From the NCBI GenBank assembly GCA_963786985.1, contig CAWBBL010000020.1:124001-188000 (forward strand): a DNA stretch of 64,000 bases, given 5' to 3'. The notes beneath the pieces are model-generated. The model did not search any database. It saw only the letters and a list, made by a program, of their open reading frames with translations, and was not told the origin of the DNA. Of the stretch, positions 52,252-60,547 are shown one piece after another (the first letter of the stretch is position 1; each line of letters opens with the position of its first letter). The translations under genes and the position numbers were made by a program. The stretch comes from Desertimonas sp963786985. GTDB lineage: Bacteria > Actinomycetota > Acidimicrobiia > Acidimicrobiales > Ilumatobacteraceae.

Positions 52252-53791
52252 TCAGGTCACGGTGATCGTGGCCGTCATGTTCGGGTGGAAGTTGCAGTGA
52301 TAGGTGAACGTGCCGGGTTCGTCGAACGTGACCGTCGCCGAGGCCCCGGCGGCGATCTCGCCGGTGTCCCACGAGTCGTCGTCGGCGGTCGCCGTGTGCG
52401 GCGCGGTGTCGTCGTTGACGAACGTCACGGTCGTGCCGGCGGCGACGGACAGCTCGGCCGGCCCGAAGGCGAAGTCGGCGATCGTCACCGTGGCGTCTGT
52501 TGCCGGCGCTGACGCCGGAGCCGATGCCGGCGCTGACGCCGGGGCGGATGCCGGAGCTGGACGCCGGAGCGGATGCCGGAGCGGATGCCGGCGGGGGAGG
52601 AGCTGGCATCGTGCCGGTGGTGCCCTCGATCGGGGCGCACTCGGCGGCTGCCGCGGACCCGGCGGGGGCGCTCGCTGCCGGGGCGCTGCTGTCGGTCATC
52701 GCGCCCTCGAGGCGCACGATCGCTCCGCTGCCGTCGTTGGCCCCGATCGCCGGCGTCGCGACGTAGAACGCCCCGTCCGCCCCGATCTCCATGGCGATCG
52801 GGAACATCAGGCCTTCGTGCACCGCTTCGGCGGTGTCCGGACCGGTCTGGCGAACGATGCGACCGGTTCCCGGGTTAGAATGGCGGCTCGGCGCGGTTGC
52901 CGTTCGACAGCTCCAAGGCGTACAGCGTGCCGTCGGCATCCGACGGCCACGTCGACGACCGCGGTCAACCCGGTCCACACGACCTCCGCCGTGCCGTCAG
53001 TTGCGACGTGCATCACCTGGGCGGTTCCGTCGGTGAACGGGAAGGTGGTCAGTGTGCCGACATAGACGCCGCCCTCTGGGTCGAGCGCCAGGCGTGTCGG
53101 CACGATGTGCGGGTCGGAGACGTCGGCGACACGGGTGACCGTGCCGTCAGCTCGCGACGACTGAGGATCTGACCGCTGTTCGGATCGCCGACCCACAGCG
53201 TGCCCGACTCCGGCTCGACGACGATCGAGTATCCGGCAGCATCAGGGTCGAAGTCGCCGGGGATCGCCGCCACTGGGTTCTCCCGCACCCACGCGGACAG
53301 ATCGGCAACCAACTCGGCGCTGCCGTCATCGGCGACCCGGTAGATGCCGCTCGGGTTGTCAGGCAGGCCATGGCCGGCCCCGCCACCGTCGACGCCGATG
53401 TACAACTGGCCGTCGAGGTAGGCGACGTCCTCGGCGCCGAGCACGTCACCTGCGGCCGTCAGATCGTCGAGGGCAGCCCGGTGGCCAGCGCCGTCGGGCA
53501 GCCGGAGGCGTCGATGCTGACGACCGCTGCGGTCGTCCCGCCGGTCCACGGCCCGATGATCGCATTCGTCGGCGTGTCCTCGGTCGGCGGCGACTCGCCC
53601 CCGCTCCCGGCCAACGCGACCACAAGGTTGCCCGACTCGTCCCACGTGAACCCACGGGGGTTGGTCAGCGCCGAAGCGACGGGCGTCGGGGCCGGCGGCG
53701 CCGCGGCACTTACCGCAGTGGTTACTCCGAATGCAACGGTCAGCGCAGCGGCGGCGGTCAGGGCGCGCCGGACGCGGAGATCAGTCGACAT
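52252..53791 (-). pseudogene. ScyD/ScyE-type beta-propeller fused to a cupredoxin, broken by several frameshifts
   Basis: The pieces in order are: signal peptide and TNPRGFTWDESGNLVVALAGSGG; DVAYLDGQLYIGVDGGGAG to TLWVGDPNSGQIL; VTRVADVSDPHIVPTRLALDPEGGVYVGTL; GRIVRQTGPDTAEAVHEGLMFPIAMEIGADGAFYVA; an Ala/Pro/Ser linker; and a cupredoxin with His, Cys, His and Met ligands (DTAPHTAT, YHCNFHPNM). Together they make one ScyD/ScyE-like secreted protein with a type 1 copper domain. The frame changes near 53471, 53160, 52945, 52880 and 52560, the last being one extra G in a 12-base repeat. It could be truly degraded or a poorly resolved stretch. Confidence 0.7.
52502..52586 (-). repeat. 12-base tandem repeat encoding an Ala-Ser-Ala-Pro linker
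   Basis: Seven units of type GCCGGAGCGGAT (plus-strand sense) encode an ASAP linker between propeller and cupredoxin domains. The fifth unit (52550-52562) has 13 bases, GCTGGAC instead of GCTGAC, which breaks the frame. Confidence 0.75.
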
Positions 53792-53794
53792 GGT

Positions 53795-55270
53795 GTGTAC
53801 CTCTCTTCTCAGGTGCTGTCGCGAGACTGCCAGACGGATCTGTTCGATGCCACGGAGATTCGCGACCGGCGAACGTTCCGAGCTCGGTGGCGTGCTGACC
53901 GACTGATCCGGGAAGTCCCGACAAATCGACCACGATTCGGCCCGCGTCGTCGGGACTTGCCGGGCAGCCTCACAAAGGGCGGACATCGCCCTCGGCCGTC
54001 GCGATACGTTCGACTCACGAGCTACACCTTCGGCGCATTCACCCTCGACCTCGAGCGCTTCCGGCTCGCCCGGGCCGGGGAGCCGGTGCACGTCGAGCGG
54101 CAGGTGTTCGACGTGCTCGCCTACCTCATCGCCCATCGCGACCGCGTCGTGGCCAAGACGGAGCTGCTCGACAATGTCTGGGGTGATCGCTTCGTCAGTG
54201 AGTCAGCGCTTTCCAGCCGGATCAAGGCGGCTCGCCGAGCCGTCGACGACGACGGCGCGCGCCAGGAAGTGATCCGCACAGTCTTCGGGCGCGGTTACCA
54301 ATTCGTCGCTGACGTCAGCGCCGAGCCGGCGCCGCCGGCACCGACGGCATCCCCGGCGCCGCCGCCGATCGAGCAGGAGATCGAGTTCTGCGTCGCGCCC
54401 GACGGGACGAGCATCGCCTTCAGCATCGTCGGCCGTGGCCCCCCACTCGTCAAAGCGGGGAACTGGATGACCCACCTCGACTACGACCACGAGAGTTCGG
54501 TCTGGCGGCACTGGACCGAGGACATCGCCGTCCGACGGGCGCTGTTGCGCTACGACGAGCGAGGGTGTGGGATGTCCGACTGGGACGTCGACCGTTTCGA
54601 TTTCGAGGCCTGGGTCGAGGACCTCGAGGCAGTCGTCGACTGCGCTGGGCTCGACCGGTTCCCGTTGCTCGGTGTGTCCCAGGGCGCGGCCGTGGCCGTC
54701 GCCTTCGCCGTGCGCTATCCGGAACGCGTGTCGCGGATGGTCCTGTACGGCTCCTATGCCAGGGGTCGACGAAAGCGGGCCAACGAGGGTTCCAACGACG
54801 AGGCGGCCCTCGACGTCGAACTGGCACGTGTCGGGTGGGGCCGCGACGACCCGTCGTTTCGCCAAGTTTTCACGTCGCAGTTCCTCCCAGATGGGAGTCG
54901 TGAGGACTGGGACGAGTTCAACGAACTGCAACGCCGGACCATCTCGCCGGAGAATGCCGTGCGCTTCCTCGAGACCTTCGCCGACATCGACGTCACGAGC
55001 GTCGCCCCGATGGTGAGTTGCCCGACGCTCGTCGTGCATGCCCGCGACGACCATCGCGTCGCGGCCTCGGCGGCGCGCGAGTTGGCCGCCTTGATCCCGA
55101 ACAGCCGGTTCGTGCTCCTCCCTGGACGCAACCACCTGCTACGACGCGACGAACCGGCATGGCCGCAGTTCCTGGCCGAGCTCGACCGCTTCCTCATCCA
55201 CGACGACCCCGCACCGGGTCAGGGGCTGGACGCGGCGACGACCGCTGAGTCGAGCAGCCAGGAGAGGTAG
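53795..55270 (+). CDS. OmpR-type winged-helix regulator fused to an alpha/beta hydrolase
   Basis: After an unconserved stretch, TFGAFTLDLERFRLARAGEPVHVERQVFDVLAYLI to RTVFGRGYQFVAD is an OmpR/CadC-type DNA-binding domain (about residues 75-170 of the open frame). A Pro-rich linker and an alpha/beta hydrolase follow: LRYDERGCGMSDW, the nucleophile elbow GVSQGAAVAVAF, an Asp in VVHARDDHRV and a His in GRNHLL. Such fusions may sense a small ligand with the hydrolase part. The start is uncertain: TACGTT at 54005 is followed after six bases by ACG 54017, right where the domain begins. The 3' end overlaps the convergent DUF2017 gene by 52 bases. Confidence 0.8.
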   Translation: MYLSSQVLSRDCQTDLFDATEIRDRRTFRARWRADRLIREVPTNRPRFGPRRRDLPGSLTKGGHRPRPSRYVRLTSYTFGAFTLDLERFRLARAGEPVHVERQVFDVLAYLIAHRDRVVAKTELLDNVWGDRFVSESALSSRIKAARRAVDDDGARQEVIRTVFGRGYQFVADVSAEPAPPAPTASPAPPPIEQEIEFCVAPDGTSIAFSIVGRGPPLVKAGNWMTHLDYDHESSVWRHWTEDIAVRRALLRYDERGCGMSDWDVDRFDFEAWVEDLEAVVDCAGLDRFPLLGVSQGAAVAVAFAVRYPERVSRMVLYGSYARGRRKRANEGSNDEAALDVELARVGWGRDDPSFRQVFTSQFLPDGSREDWDEFNELQRRTISPENAVRFLETFADIDVTSVAPMVSCPTLVVHARDDHRVAASAARELAALIPNSRFVLLPGRNHLLRRDEPAWPQFLAELDRFLIHDDPAPGQGLDAATTAESSSQER

Positions 55271-55692
55271 CCGTACAGCTGATACTCCGGCGCATGCTCT
55301 TCGAGGTCGTCGACGTCGTCGTCCTCGGACACTTCGAGGATCGTGCCGAGCACCAGCCGGACACCGTTCACCGCTTGCATGAACGAGCCCAGCTGTTCCG
55401 CGGTCAAGGTGACCTTCTTGGCGCTGCCACGCAGCGCGTCCTTGACGACCTCGATGCCGGCGAGCCGGCTGGTGACCAACTCGTCGCGCATCAACCGCTG
55501 ATACTCAGCCTCACGGTTGGCATCGTCGGGGTGCACCACCGGGAACAACCGGGCCGTCGCCGGCTGCCCGGCGGGGGCCTTGAGCAGCTCGCCGAGTTCG
55601 TCGAGGAGGCGAACGACAAGGGCCCGCTCCGGTGCGCCGATCCGCAGCACGTAGCCGTTGCGACCGCGACGCGATTGCGGCGCGTGCTCCAC
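55219..55692 (-). CDS. DUF2017 protein
   Basis: A 157-residue cytosolic protein. ALVVRLLDELGELL, FPVVHPDDANREAEYQRLMRDELV, and LTAEQLGSFMQAVNGVRLVLGTIL followed by a YLSWLLDSAV end are the family pattern. DUF2017 genes regularly follow clpS in Actinobacteria, as here, though the role is not known. The start is GTG 55692. The 3' end overlaps the convergent regulator-hydrolase gene. Confidence 0.85.
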   Translation of the reverse strand: MEHAPQSRRGRNGYVLRIGAPERALVVRLLDELGELLKAPAGQPATARLFPVVHPDDANREAEYQRLMRDELVTSRLAGIEVVKDALRGSAKKVTLTAEQLGSFMQAVNGVRLVLGTILEVSEDDDVDDLEEHAPEYQLYGYLSWLLDSAVVAASSP

Positions 55693-55700
55693 TCATTTCG

Positions 55701-55778
55701 AAACGGGGGCTGCGCGCCCCCGGACCCCATCGGCCAGCGGACTCGCTGGCGCTCGCGCCGCTGGCATGCGCTCGCTGC
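55701..55778. repeat. GC-rich hairpin and GCTCGC repeat between clpS and DUF2017
   Basis: GGGGGC-TGCGC-GCCCCC (55705-55721) is a perfect hairpin; CTCGCTGGCGCTCGC and GCGCTCGCTGCGCTCA follow, words also seen in the family C and 27.1 kb repeats. It fills the gap between two genes usually transcribed together and may weaken read-through. Confidence 0.4.
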
Positions 55779-55780
55779 GC

Positions 55781-56074
55781 TCACTCATCGTGCTCCAAGG
55801 TGGCCCACAGACCATGCTCGTGGAGCCGGTACACGTGCATCTCCGAACGCTCGCGCGTGTCGCTGGCCACGACCGCCTTGCCCTTGTGGTGGACGTCGAG
55901 CATCAGCTCGGTCGCTTTCTCGAGCGAGTAGCCGAACAATTTCTGGAGCACGAACGTGACGTAGCTCATCAGGTTGATCGGGTCGTTCCAGACGATCACG
56001 ATCCACGGTCGATCCTCGGCGACAGCCTCGTCAGTCGACGGCTTGTCGAGGACCGCGGTCTCCGGAGACGTCAC
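55781..56074 (-). CDS. clpS: ATP-dependent Clp protease adaptor ClpS
   Basis: A 97-residue adaptor delivering N-end-rule substrates to ClpAP/ClpCP. WIVIVWNDPINLMSYVTFVLQKLFGY holds the NDP motif, and LMLDVHHKGKAVV the His of the binding pocket. The N-terminal tail of about 22 residues is flexible. No clp ATPase partner other than ClpB is in the window. It is divergent from ctaB. Confidence 0.94.
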   Translation of the reverse strand: MTSPETAVLDKPSTDEAVAEDRPWIVIVWNDPINLMSYVTFVLQKLFGYSLEKATELMLDVHHKGKAVVASDTRERSEMHVYRLHEHGLWATLEHDE

Positions 56075-56150
56075 ACCGTCTATTCAACCTCCATCAATCC
56101 CCAGCAGCGGTGGGTTGGCATCCAATGGCCGCCCTACCATGGGCCGCGCT

Positions 56151-57101
56151 ATGTCAGTCGGCACCCGTCCGCTCGTCCCGTCGCGCCTGACGCCGGGCAG
56201 CTTGGTCGACGCCGCCCACGGGGTTCGCCGGACGCCCCGGACGTTGTTCGGCAACTATCTCGCCCTCACCAAGCCGCGCATCGTCGAGCTGTTACTGATC
56301 ACAACCGTGCCGACGATGGTCCTCGCCGCTGACGGCTGGCCAGGATGGGGTCTTGTCGTCGTCACCCTTGTGGGTGGGTCACTGGCCGCCGGTGGGGCCA
56401 ACACGTTGAACATGTACGTCGATCGCGACATCGACGCCAAGATGCGTCGGACGCAGGGCCGCCCGCTCGTCACCGGGGCGATCGCTCCCGGTCATGCCTT
56501 GGTCTTCGCCGGCGTGCTCGAGATCGCCGCGTTCGTCGTGCTGGCGGTCGGCGCCAACCTGTTGGCGGCCACCTTGGCGCTGGCGGCGACAGCCTTCTAC
56601 GTGGGCGTGTACACGATCTGGTTGAAGCGCACGAGTTCCCACAACATCGTCATCGGTGGCGCCGCCGGGGCTGTTCCCGTACTCGTCGGATGGTCAGCTG
56701 TCACTGGTTCGCTCGACTGGCCAGCGGTGGTCCTGTTCGCGGCGATGTTCTTCTGGACCCCGCCGCACTTCTGGGCGCTGGCGATCCGCTATGCCGACGA
56801 CTACCGGGCCGCGGACGTGCCGATGTTGCCGGTCGTCGCACCACTGCGCGAGGCCGCGAAGCAGATGGTCGGCTACACCGTCGCCCTCGTCGCCAGCACG
56901 TTGGTGTTGATCCCGGTCGGCGACCTTGGATGGATCTACGCAGTGGCCGCCGTGGTGCTCGGGGCGATGTTCCTCGGCAGCACGATCGCCCTCGTCAGTC
57001 ACCCCACACCGACGGCCAGCATGCGCGTCTTCACGTTCAGCATCACCTACGTCACGCTGCTGTTCGGGGCGCTGACGGTGGACGTGTTGTTGATGTCGTG
57101 A
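56151..57101 (+). CDS. ctaB: Protoheme IX farnesyltransferase (heme O synthase)
   Basis: A 316-residue UbiA-family prenyltransferase with about nine membrane helices that turns heme B into heme O for cytochrome oxidase. NMYVDRDIDAKMRRTQGRPLVTG carries the two Asp-rich substrate loops (DxxxD), and FFWTPPHFWALAIRYADDYRAADVPMLPV is the family signature. ATG 56151 is used; ATG 56139 is possible. TACCAT at 56135-56140 could be the -10 box with a very short leader. It leads into the oxidase gene cluster. Confidence 0.95.
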   Translation: MSVGTRPLVPSRLTPGSLVDAAHGVRRTPRTLFGNYLALTKPRIVELLLITTVPTMVLAADGWPGWGLVVVTLVGGSLAAGGANTLNMYVDRDIDAKMRRTQGRPLVTGAIAPGHALVFAGVLEIAAFVVLAVGANLLAATLALAATAFYVGVYTIWLKRTSSHNIVIGGAAGAVPVLVGWSAVTGSLDWPAVVLFAAMFFWTPPHFWALAIRYADDYRAADVPMLPVVAPLREAAKQMVGYTVALVASTLVLIPVGDLGWIYAVAAVVLGAMFLGSTIALVSHPTPTASMRVFTFSITYVTLLFGALTVDVLLMS

Positions 57102-57171
57102 GATTTCCGCCTCGTCCGGAGTCGACAAGTAGAGTCCTGCGCGACGTGACCGTCAGCCCACCGCACCACCG

Positions 57172-58842
57172 ATGAGCACTCTCGATCCCACCCTCGACTC
57201 GCCTGTCGTCGCCGAGACGACGTCCATCGGGACGAGTGACTCGGTGGCCACCGCAGCGGTGCTGACGACGAGCGACCACAAGACGATCGGCAAGCTGCTC
57301 GTCGGCGGTTCACTCCTCGGCCTGCTCGCTGTTGCCACCGTCGGAGTCATCCTCGGGATCGAACGAGTCGACGGGGACGCGGCGCTGCTCGACGTCGACG
57401 ACCACAGCCAGCTCTTCGCGGCGTTCCGGGTGGGACTCGTCGAGGGTGCCGTCCTGCCCTTACTGCTCGGGATCGGCGTCTTCGTCGTTCCCCTGCAAGT
57501 CGGCGCCCGATCGCTCGCCTTCCCGCGTCTCGCCGCGGCTGGATTGTGGAGCTGGTTCGCCGGGCTCGTGCTGGTCATCGTCGCCCTCGCCTTCAACGGC
57601 GGGCCACTCGGCGGTGACCCGAAGATGGTCGAGCTGTACCTCGGCGGCAGCGTCCTTGTCCTCGCCGGCCTGACCGCCGTCGCCGCAACGATCGCCACCA
57701 CCGTGCTCACGACACGGGCTCCGGGCATGCGCCTGCACCGGGCACCGCTCTTCTCCTGGGCGGCGCTCGTCGGATCGATCGCCCTGGTCCTCGTGCTGCC
57801 CGTGGCCATCGGTTCGAACATCCTGCACTTCGTCGACTACCGCTACGGCGGCGCGGCCTTCGGCGGGTCGAGTGGGATCTGGCCGTGGACGTCGTACCTC
57901 TACACCGGGCCGGTCCTCGGGGTCACCGCCGTGTTCGCCGCCGGGTACGTCGCCGACGTGGTGGCCGTCACGTTCCGCAAGCGCTTCCCGCACCGGGCGG
58001 TCGCCCTCATCGGCATCGGTCTGATCGGCACCGCCGCATACGCCGGCATCGGTCAGCAGGACGTGATCGCGCTCCCTGGTACCGGCAGCGAGGTGCGCCT
58101 GGAGAACTTTGCCACGAAGGCCGGCTTCCTCGCCGTGTGGGCGATGTTCACACTGCTCCCGGTGCTCGGCGTGGTGATCGTGATGGGCATCGGCGCCCTG
58201 CTCGCCAAACCGGACAAGTCCGCCGCTCAGCGCCCGAACCTCAACGCCCCGTTCGTGTTCGGCTTCTTCGGCCTCGGACTCGCCGTCGTCGGCATGCTCG
58301 GCGCGGCCACGGCGGGGATCGAGGACCTCGGCCTCGAAGGCACGGTCTTCGAGGAGGGGGCCGCCGTCGCCACGATCTACGGCGCCGTGCTCGCCGGACT
58401 CGGCGCCGCGGCGTACTGGTTCGCCAAGGCGTCCGGTCGCCAGCTGCCGGCGCTGCAGGTGGGCGGGCTGGCAACGCTCGGTGCCCTCGGTGGCGCCCTC
58501 GCCTCGGTGCCCTATCTCGTCGCCGGGTTCCTCGACCAGCCGGCGAACTCGGCGAGCTGGGACAACGACGGGCCTGGAGAGCTGCTCAACGCCCTCGTCG
58601 TCGCCGGCCACGCGGCCGTCGGCGTGACGGTCCTGGCGTTCGGCGGCCTCGTCGTCAAGTCGTGGACAAGCGGCGAAGACGCCGGAGACGACCCGTGGCC
58701 AGGCCAGACGCTGGAGTGGGCGACGACCTCGCCGGCACCGAGCGACAACTTCGCCACAACGCCGACGGTCATGTCGCCCGAACCTCTCCTCGACCTGCGG
58801 GCCAAGCCCGAGTTCCACGACGAAGGGTCGACGCCGGCATGA
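57172..58842 (+). CDS. Degenerate heme-copper oxidase subunit I paralogue
   Basis: A 556-residue membrane protein with about twelve helices. It lines up with CtaD in places: GVFVVPLQVGARSLAFPRLAAAGLW equals the GNYLLPLQIGARDVAFPRINAFGFW of CtaD encoded downstream, and the end TLEWATTSPAPSDNF equals TLEWMTTNPPSEHNF. But the heme a His of LFTMHGT is replaced in LFAAFRVG, HPEVY of the copper site has no counterpart, and the CuB His pair seems replaced by Gln-Gln in GIGQQDV. It cannot be a normal oxidase; a structural or assembly role is inferred. Its stop overlaps the next start. Confidence 0.8.
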   Translation: MSTLDPTLDSPVVAETTSIGTSDSVATAAVLTTSDHKTIGKLLVGGSLLGLLAVATVGVILGIERVDGDAALLDVDDHSQLFAAFRVGLVEGAVLPLLLGIGVFVVPLQVGARSLAFPRLAAAGLWSWFAGLVLVIVALAFNGGPLGGDPKMVELYLGGSVLVLAGLTAVAATIATTVLTTRAPGMRLHRAPLFSWAALVGSIALVLVLPVAIGSNILHFVDYRYGGAAFGGSSGIWPWTSYLYTGPVLGVTAVFAAGYVADVVAVTFRKRFPHRAVALIGIGLIGTAAYAGIGQQDVIALPGTGSEVRLENFATKAGFLAVWAMFTLLPVLGVVIVMGIGALLAKPDKSAAQRPNLNAPFVFGFFGLGLAVVGMLGAATAGIEDLGLEGTVFEEGAAVATIYGAVLAGLGAAAYWFAKASGRQLPALQVGGLATLGALGGALASVPYLVAGFLDQPANSASWDNDGPGELLNALVVAGHAAVGVTVLAFGGLVVKSWTSGEDAGDDPWPGQTLEWATTSPAPSDNFATTPTVMSPEPLLDLRAKPEFHDEGSTPA

Positions 58843-59420
58843 CGTACGCCCTGCCTCCTGCGCCGGCGCCGCCGGCCCGCCGTCAGGTGCTGATCGGGAC
58901 GGCGGTCGCCTCGATCGGCGTCTGCACGCTGATCGGCGGGATGCTCGCCGTCTACATCCGCCTTCGTGAGGCGGCCCGCGATGCGGGCGAGTCGTGGGTG
59001 CCGGACGGGGTGACGATTCCCGAGGTTCCATCGAACGTCATGCTGATCAGCTTCTTCGCCCTCGTGCTGTTCGCCCAGTGGGCGGTGTATGCGGCCCGCC
59101 ACCGCGATCGGGTGCACATCGGCCTTTCCCTTGGCCTCGTCGGACTCGTCGGGCTGGCCATCGTCAACGCCCAGGCCTACGTCTACAACCAGATGGCCCT
59201 GCCGGCCGCCGACTCGACGTACGCGACGATGTTCTACGCCGTCACCGGGACGATGACCGCCCTCGTCGTGATCGGTCTGGTGTTCACCGTGGTCACGGCC
59301 TTTCGCCTTCTCGGCGGGCGCGAATCCGATCAGGAGATCGTCGCCGCCCACGCCCTGTACTGGTACGTCCTCACGGCGGCGTTCTGCGCCCTCTGGATGA
59401 TCGTGTACGTGTCGAAGTGA
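58839..59420 (+). CDS. Cytochrome oxidase subunit III-like membrane protein
   Basis: A 193-residue protein with five helices. The layout (short N-terminus, first helix with GMLAVYIRLREAA, then VPSNVMLISFFALVLFAQWAVYA and a C-terminal AHALYWYVLTAAFCALWMIVYVSK) resembles subunit III of heme-copper oxidases, whose last helix contains HxxYWYF-like sequence. It overlaps the degenerate subunit I gene by four bases, so the two probably form a complex. A genuine ctaE begins at 63813. Confidence 0.7.
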   Translation: MTYALPPAPAPPARRQVLIGTAVASIGVCTLIGGMLAVYIRLREAARDAGESWVPDGVTIPEVPSNVMLISFFALVLFAQWAVYAARHRDRVHIGLSLGLVGLVGLAIVNAQAYVYNQMALPAADSTYATMFYAVTGTMTALVVIGLVFTVVTAFRLLGGRESDQEIVAAHALYWYVLTAAFCALWMIVYVSK

Positions 59421-60547
59421 TGTTCCCGACCGGTTCCCGGCTGCTCATCGGGGCAACGCTGCTCACGGCGGTGGTGGCGACGATCTACGGGGTCACCAAC
59501 GGAGGGTCGCTCGGGACGACCGGATTGATCAGCGCGGCGGCCGGCCTCGCCGTGCTGACGGCGATCAACCTGTACACCCGCGATGCCGACGTGTCGGCGA
59601 TGGATACGGCCGCGCTCACCGAGTCGGCGGCTGCTCATCGGGCGCCGTGGCCGAGCCTGTGGCCGGCGGTCGGGGCGCTCGGGGCGACCCTCGTCGTCAT
59701 CGGCTTGGTCACCTACCCGGCCATCTTCGTGCTCGGTGTCGTGGCCCTCATCGCCGCGACGGTCGAGTGGATGCTGCAAGCATGGAGCGAACGGGCGTCG
59801 GGCGATGCCACGTACAACCGTGAGGTCCGGGAGCGCTTCGCCCACGCCGCCGAGTTCCCGGTGCTGGCGGCCCTCGGCTTCGGGGTGATCGTGTACTCGT
59901 TCAGCCGGATCATGCTGACGCTCTCGAAGGAGGGCGGCCCGGCCGTGTTCGGCACGATCGCCGCCCTGGTCCTCGCTGCCGGATTCCTCGTGGCCTTCCG
60001 GCGCAACCTTGATACCAAGGTGGTCGGCGGGATCGCCGTTGTCGCTCTCATCGCCCTCGCCGCAGGGGGTTTCGCGGCGGCTCTGTCGGGCGAGCGTGAG
60101 TTGCACCCGCACGAGACGATGGAGGATGTCGCCGCCGCCGGAGAGTGTGGTGTGGAGGAAACGGAAGCCGACGAGAATGCCTCGCAGAGCGTCTCGGCGA
60201 AGGCCAGCCTGTTCGCCGAGATCCTGCTCGACAACGATGGCCAGCTGGTCGCCACGGACCTCGGCCTCCCCGGTGAAACGACGACGCTGACGTTCCAACG
60301 GACCAATCCGACGAACGTGCTGTTCATCAACGAGAGCGACGAGGAGCGTCGACTCGTGCTCGAGTATGCCGTCGCGAGTGACGGTGACCCGCCGTCCGTC
60401 GCCGCCCAGCAGTGCACGGCGCTTGTCGACGAGGACGGGAGCCAGTTCTTGACGTTCTCGATCGATCTGCCCTCGGAGGTGTACGGCCCGTTCCGCTTCG
60501 TCGTGCCGGGTGTCGAGGATCAAGCGATCGAGGTGATCGTGCCGTGA
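59420..60547 (+). CDS. Membrane protein of the oxidase cluster, unknown function
   Basis: A 375-residue protein. Two helices at the start (about 8-48), two near 75-115 and two or three between 140 and 215 precede an acidic outer domain (about 220-375) with a beta-sandwich, cupredoxin-like look (LVATDLGLPGETTTLTFQRT, NVLFINESDEERRLVLEYAV) but no copper ligands. The start overlaps the upstream stop by one base and the end overlaps the ctaC start, so it belongs to the oxidase operon. Confidence 0.65.
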   Translation: MFPTGSRLLIGATLLTAVVATIYGVTNGGSLGTTGLISAAAGLAVLTAINLYTRDADVSAMDTAALTESAAAHRAPWPSLWPAVGALGATLVVIGLVTYPAIFVLGVVALIAATVEWMLQAWSERASGDATYNREVRERFAHAAEFPVLAALGFGVIVYSFSRIMLTLSKEGGPAVFGTIAALVLAAGFLVAFRRNLDTKVVGGIAVVALIALAAGGFAAALSGERELHPHETMEDVAAAGECGVEETEADENASQSVSAKASLFAEILLDNDGQLVATDLGLPGETTTLTFQRTNPTNVLFINESDEERRLVLEYAVASDGDPPSVAAQQCTALVDEDGSQFLTFSIDLPSEVYGPFRFVVPGVEDQAIEVIVP

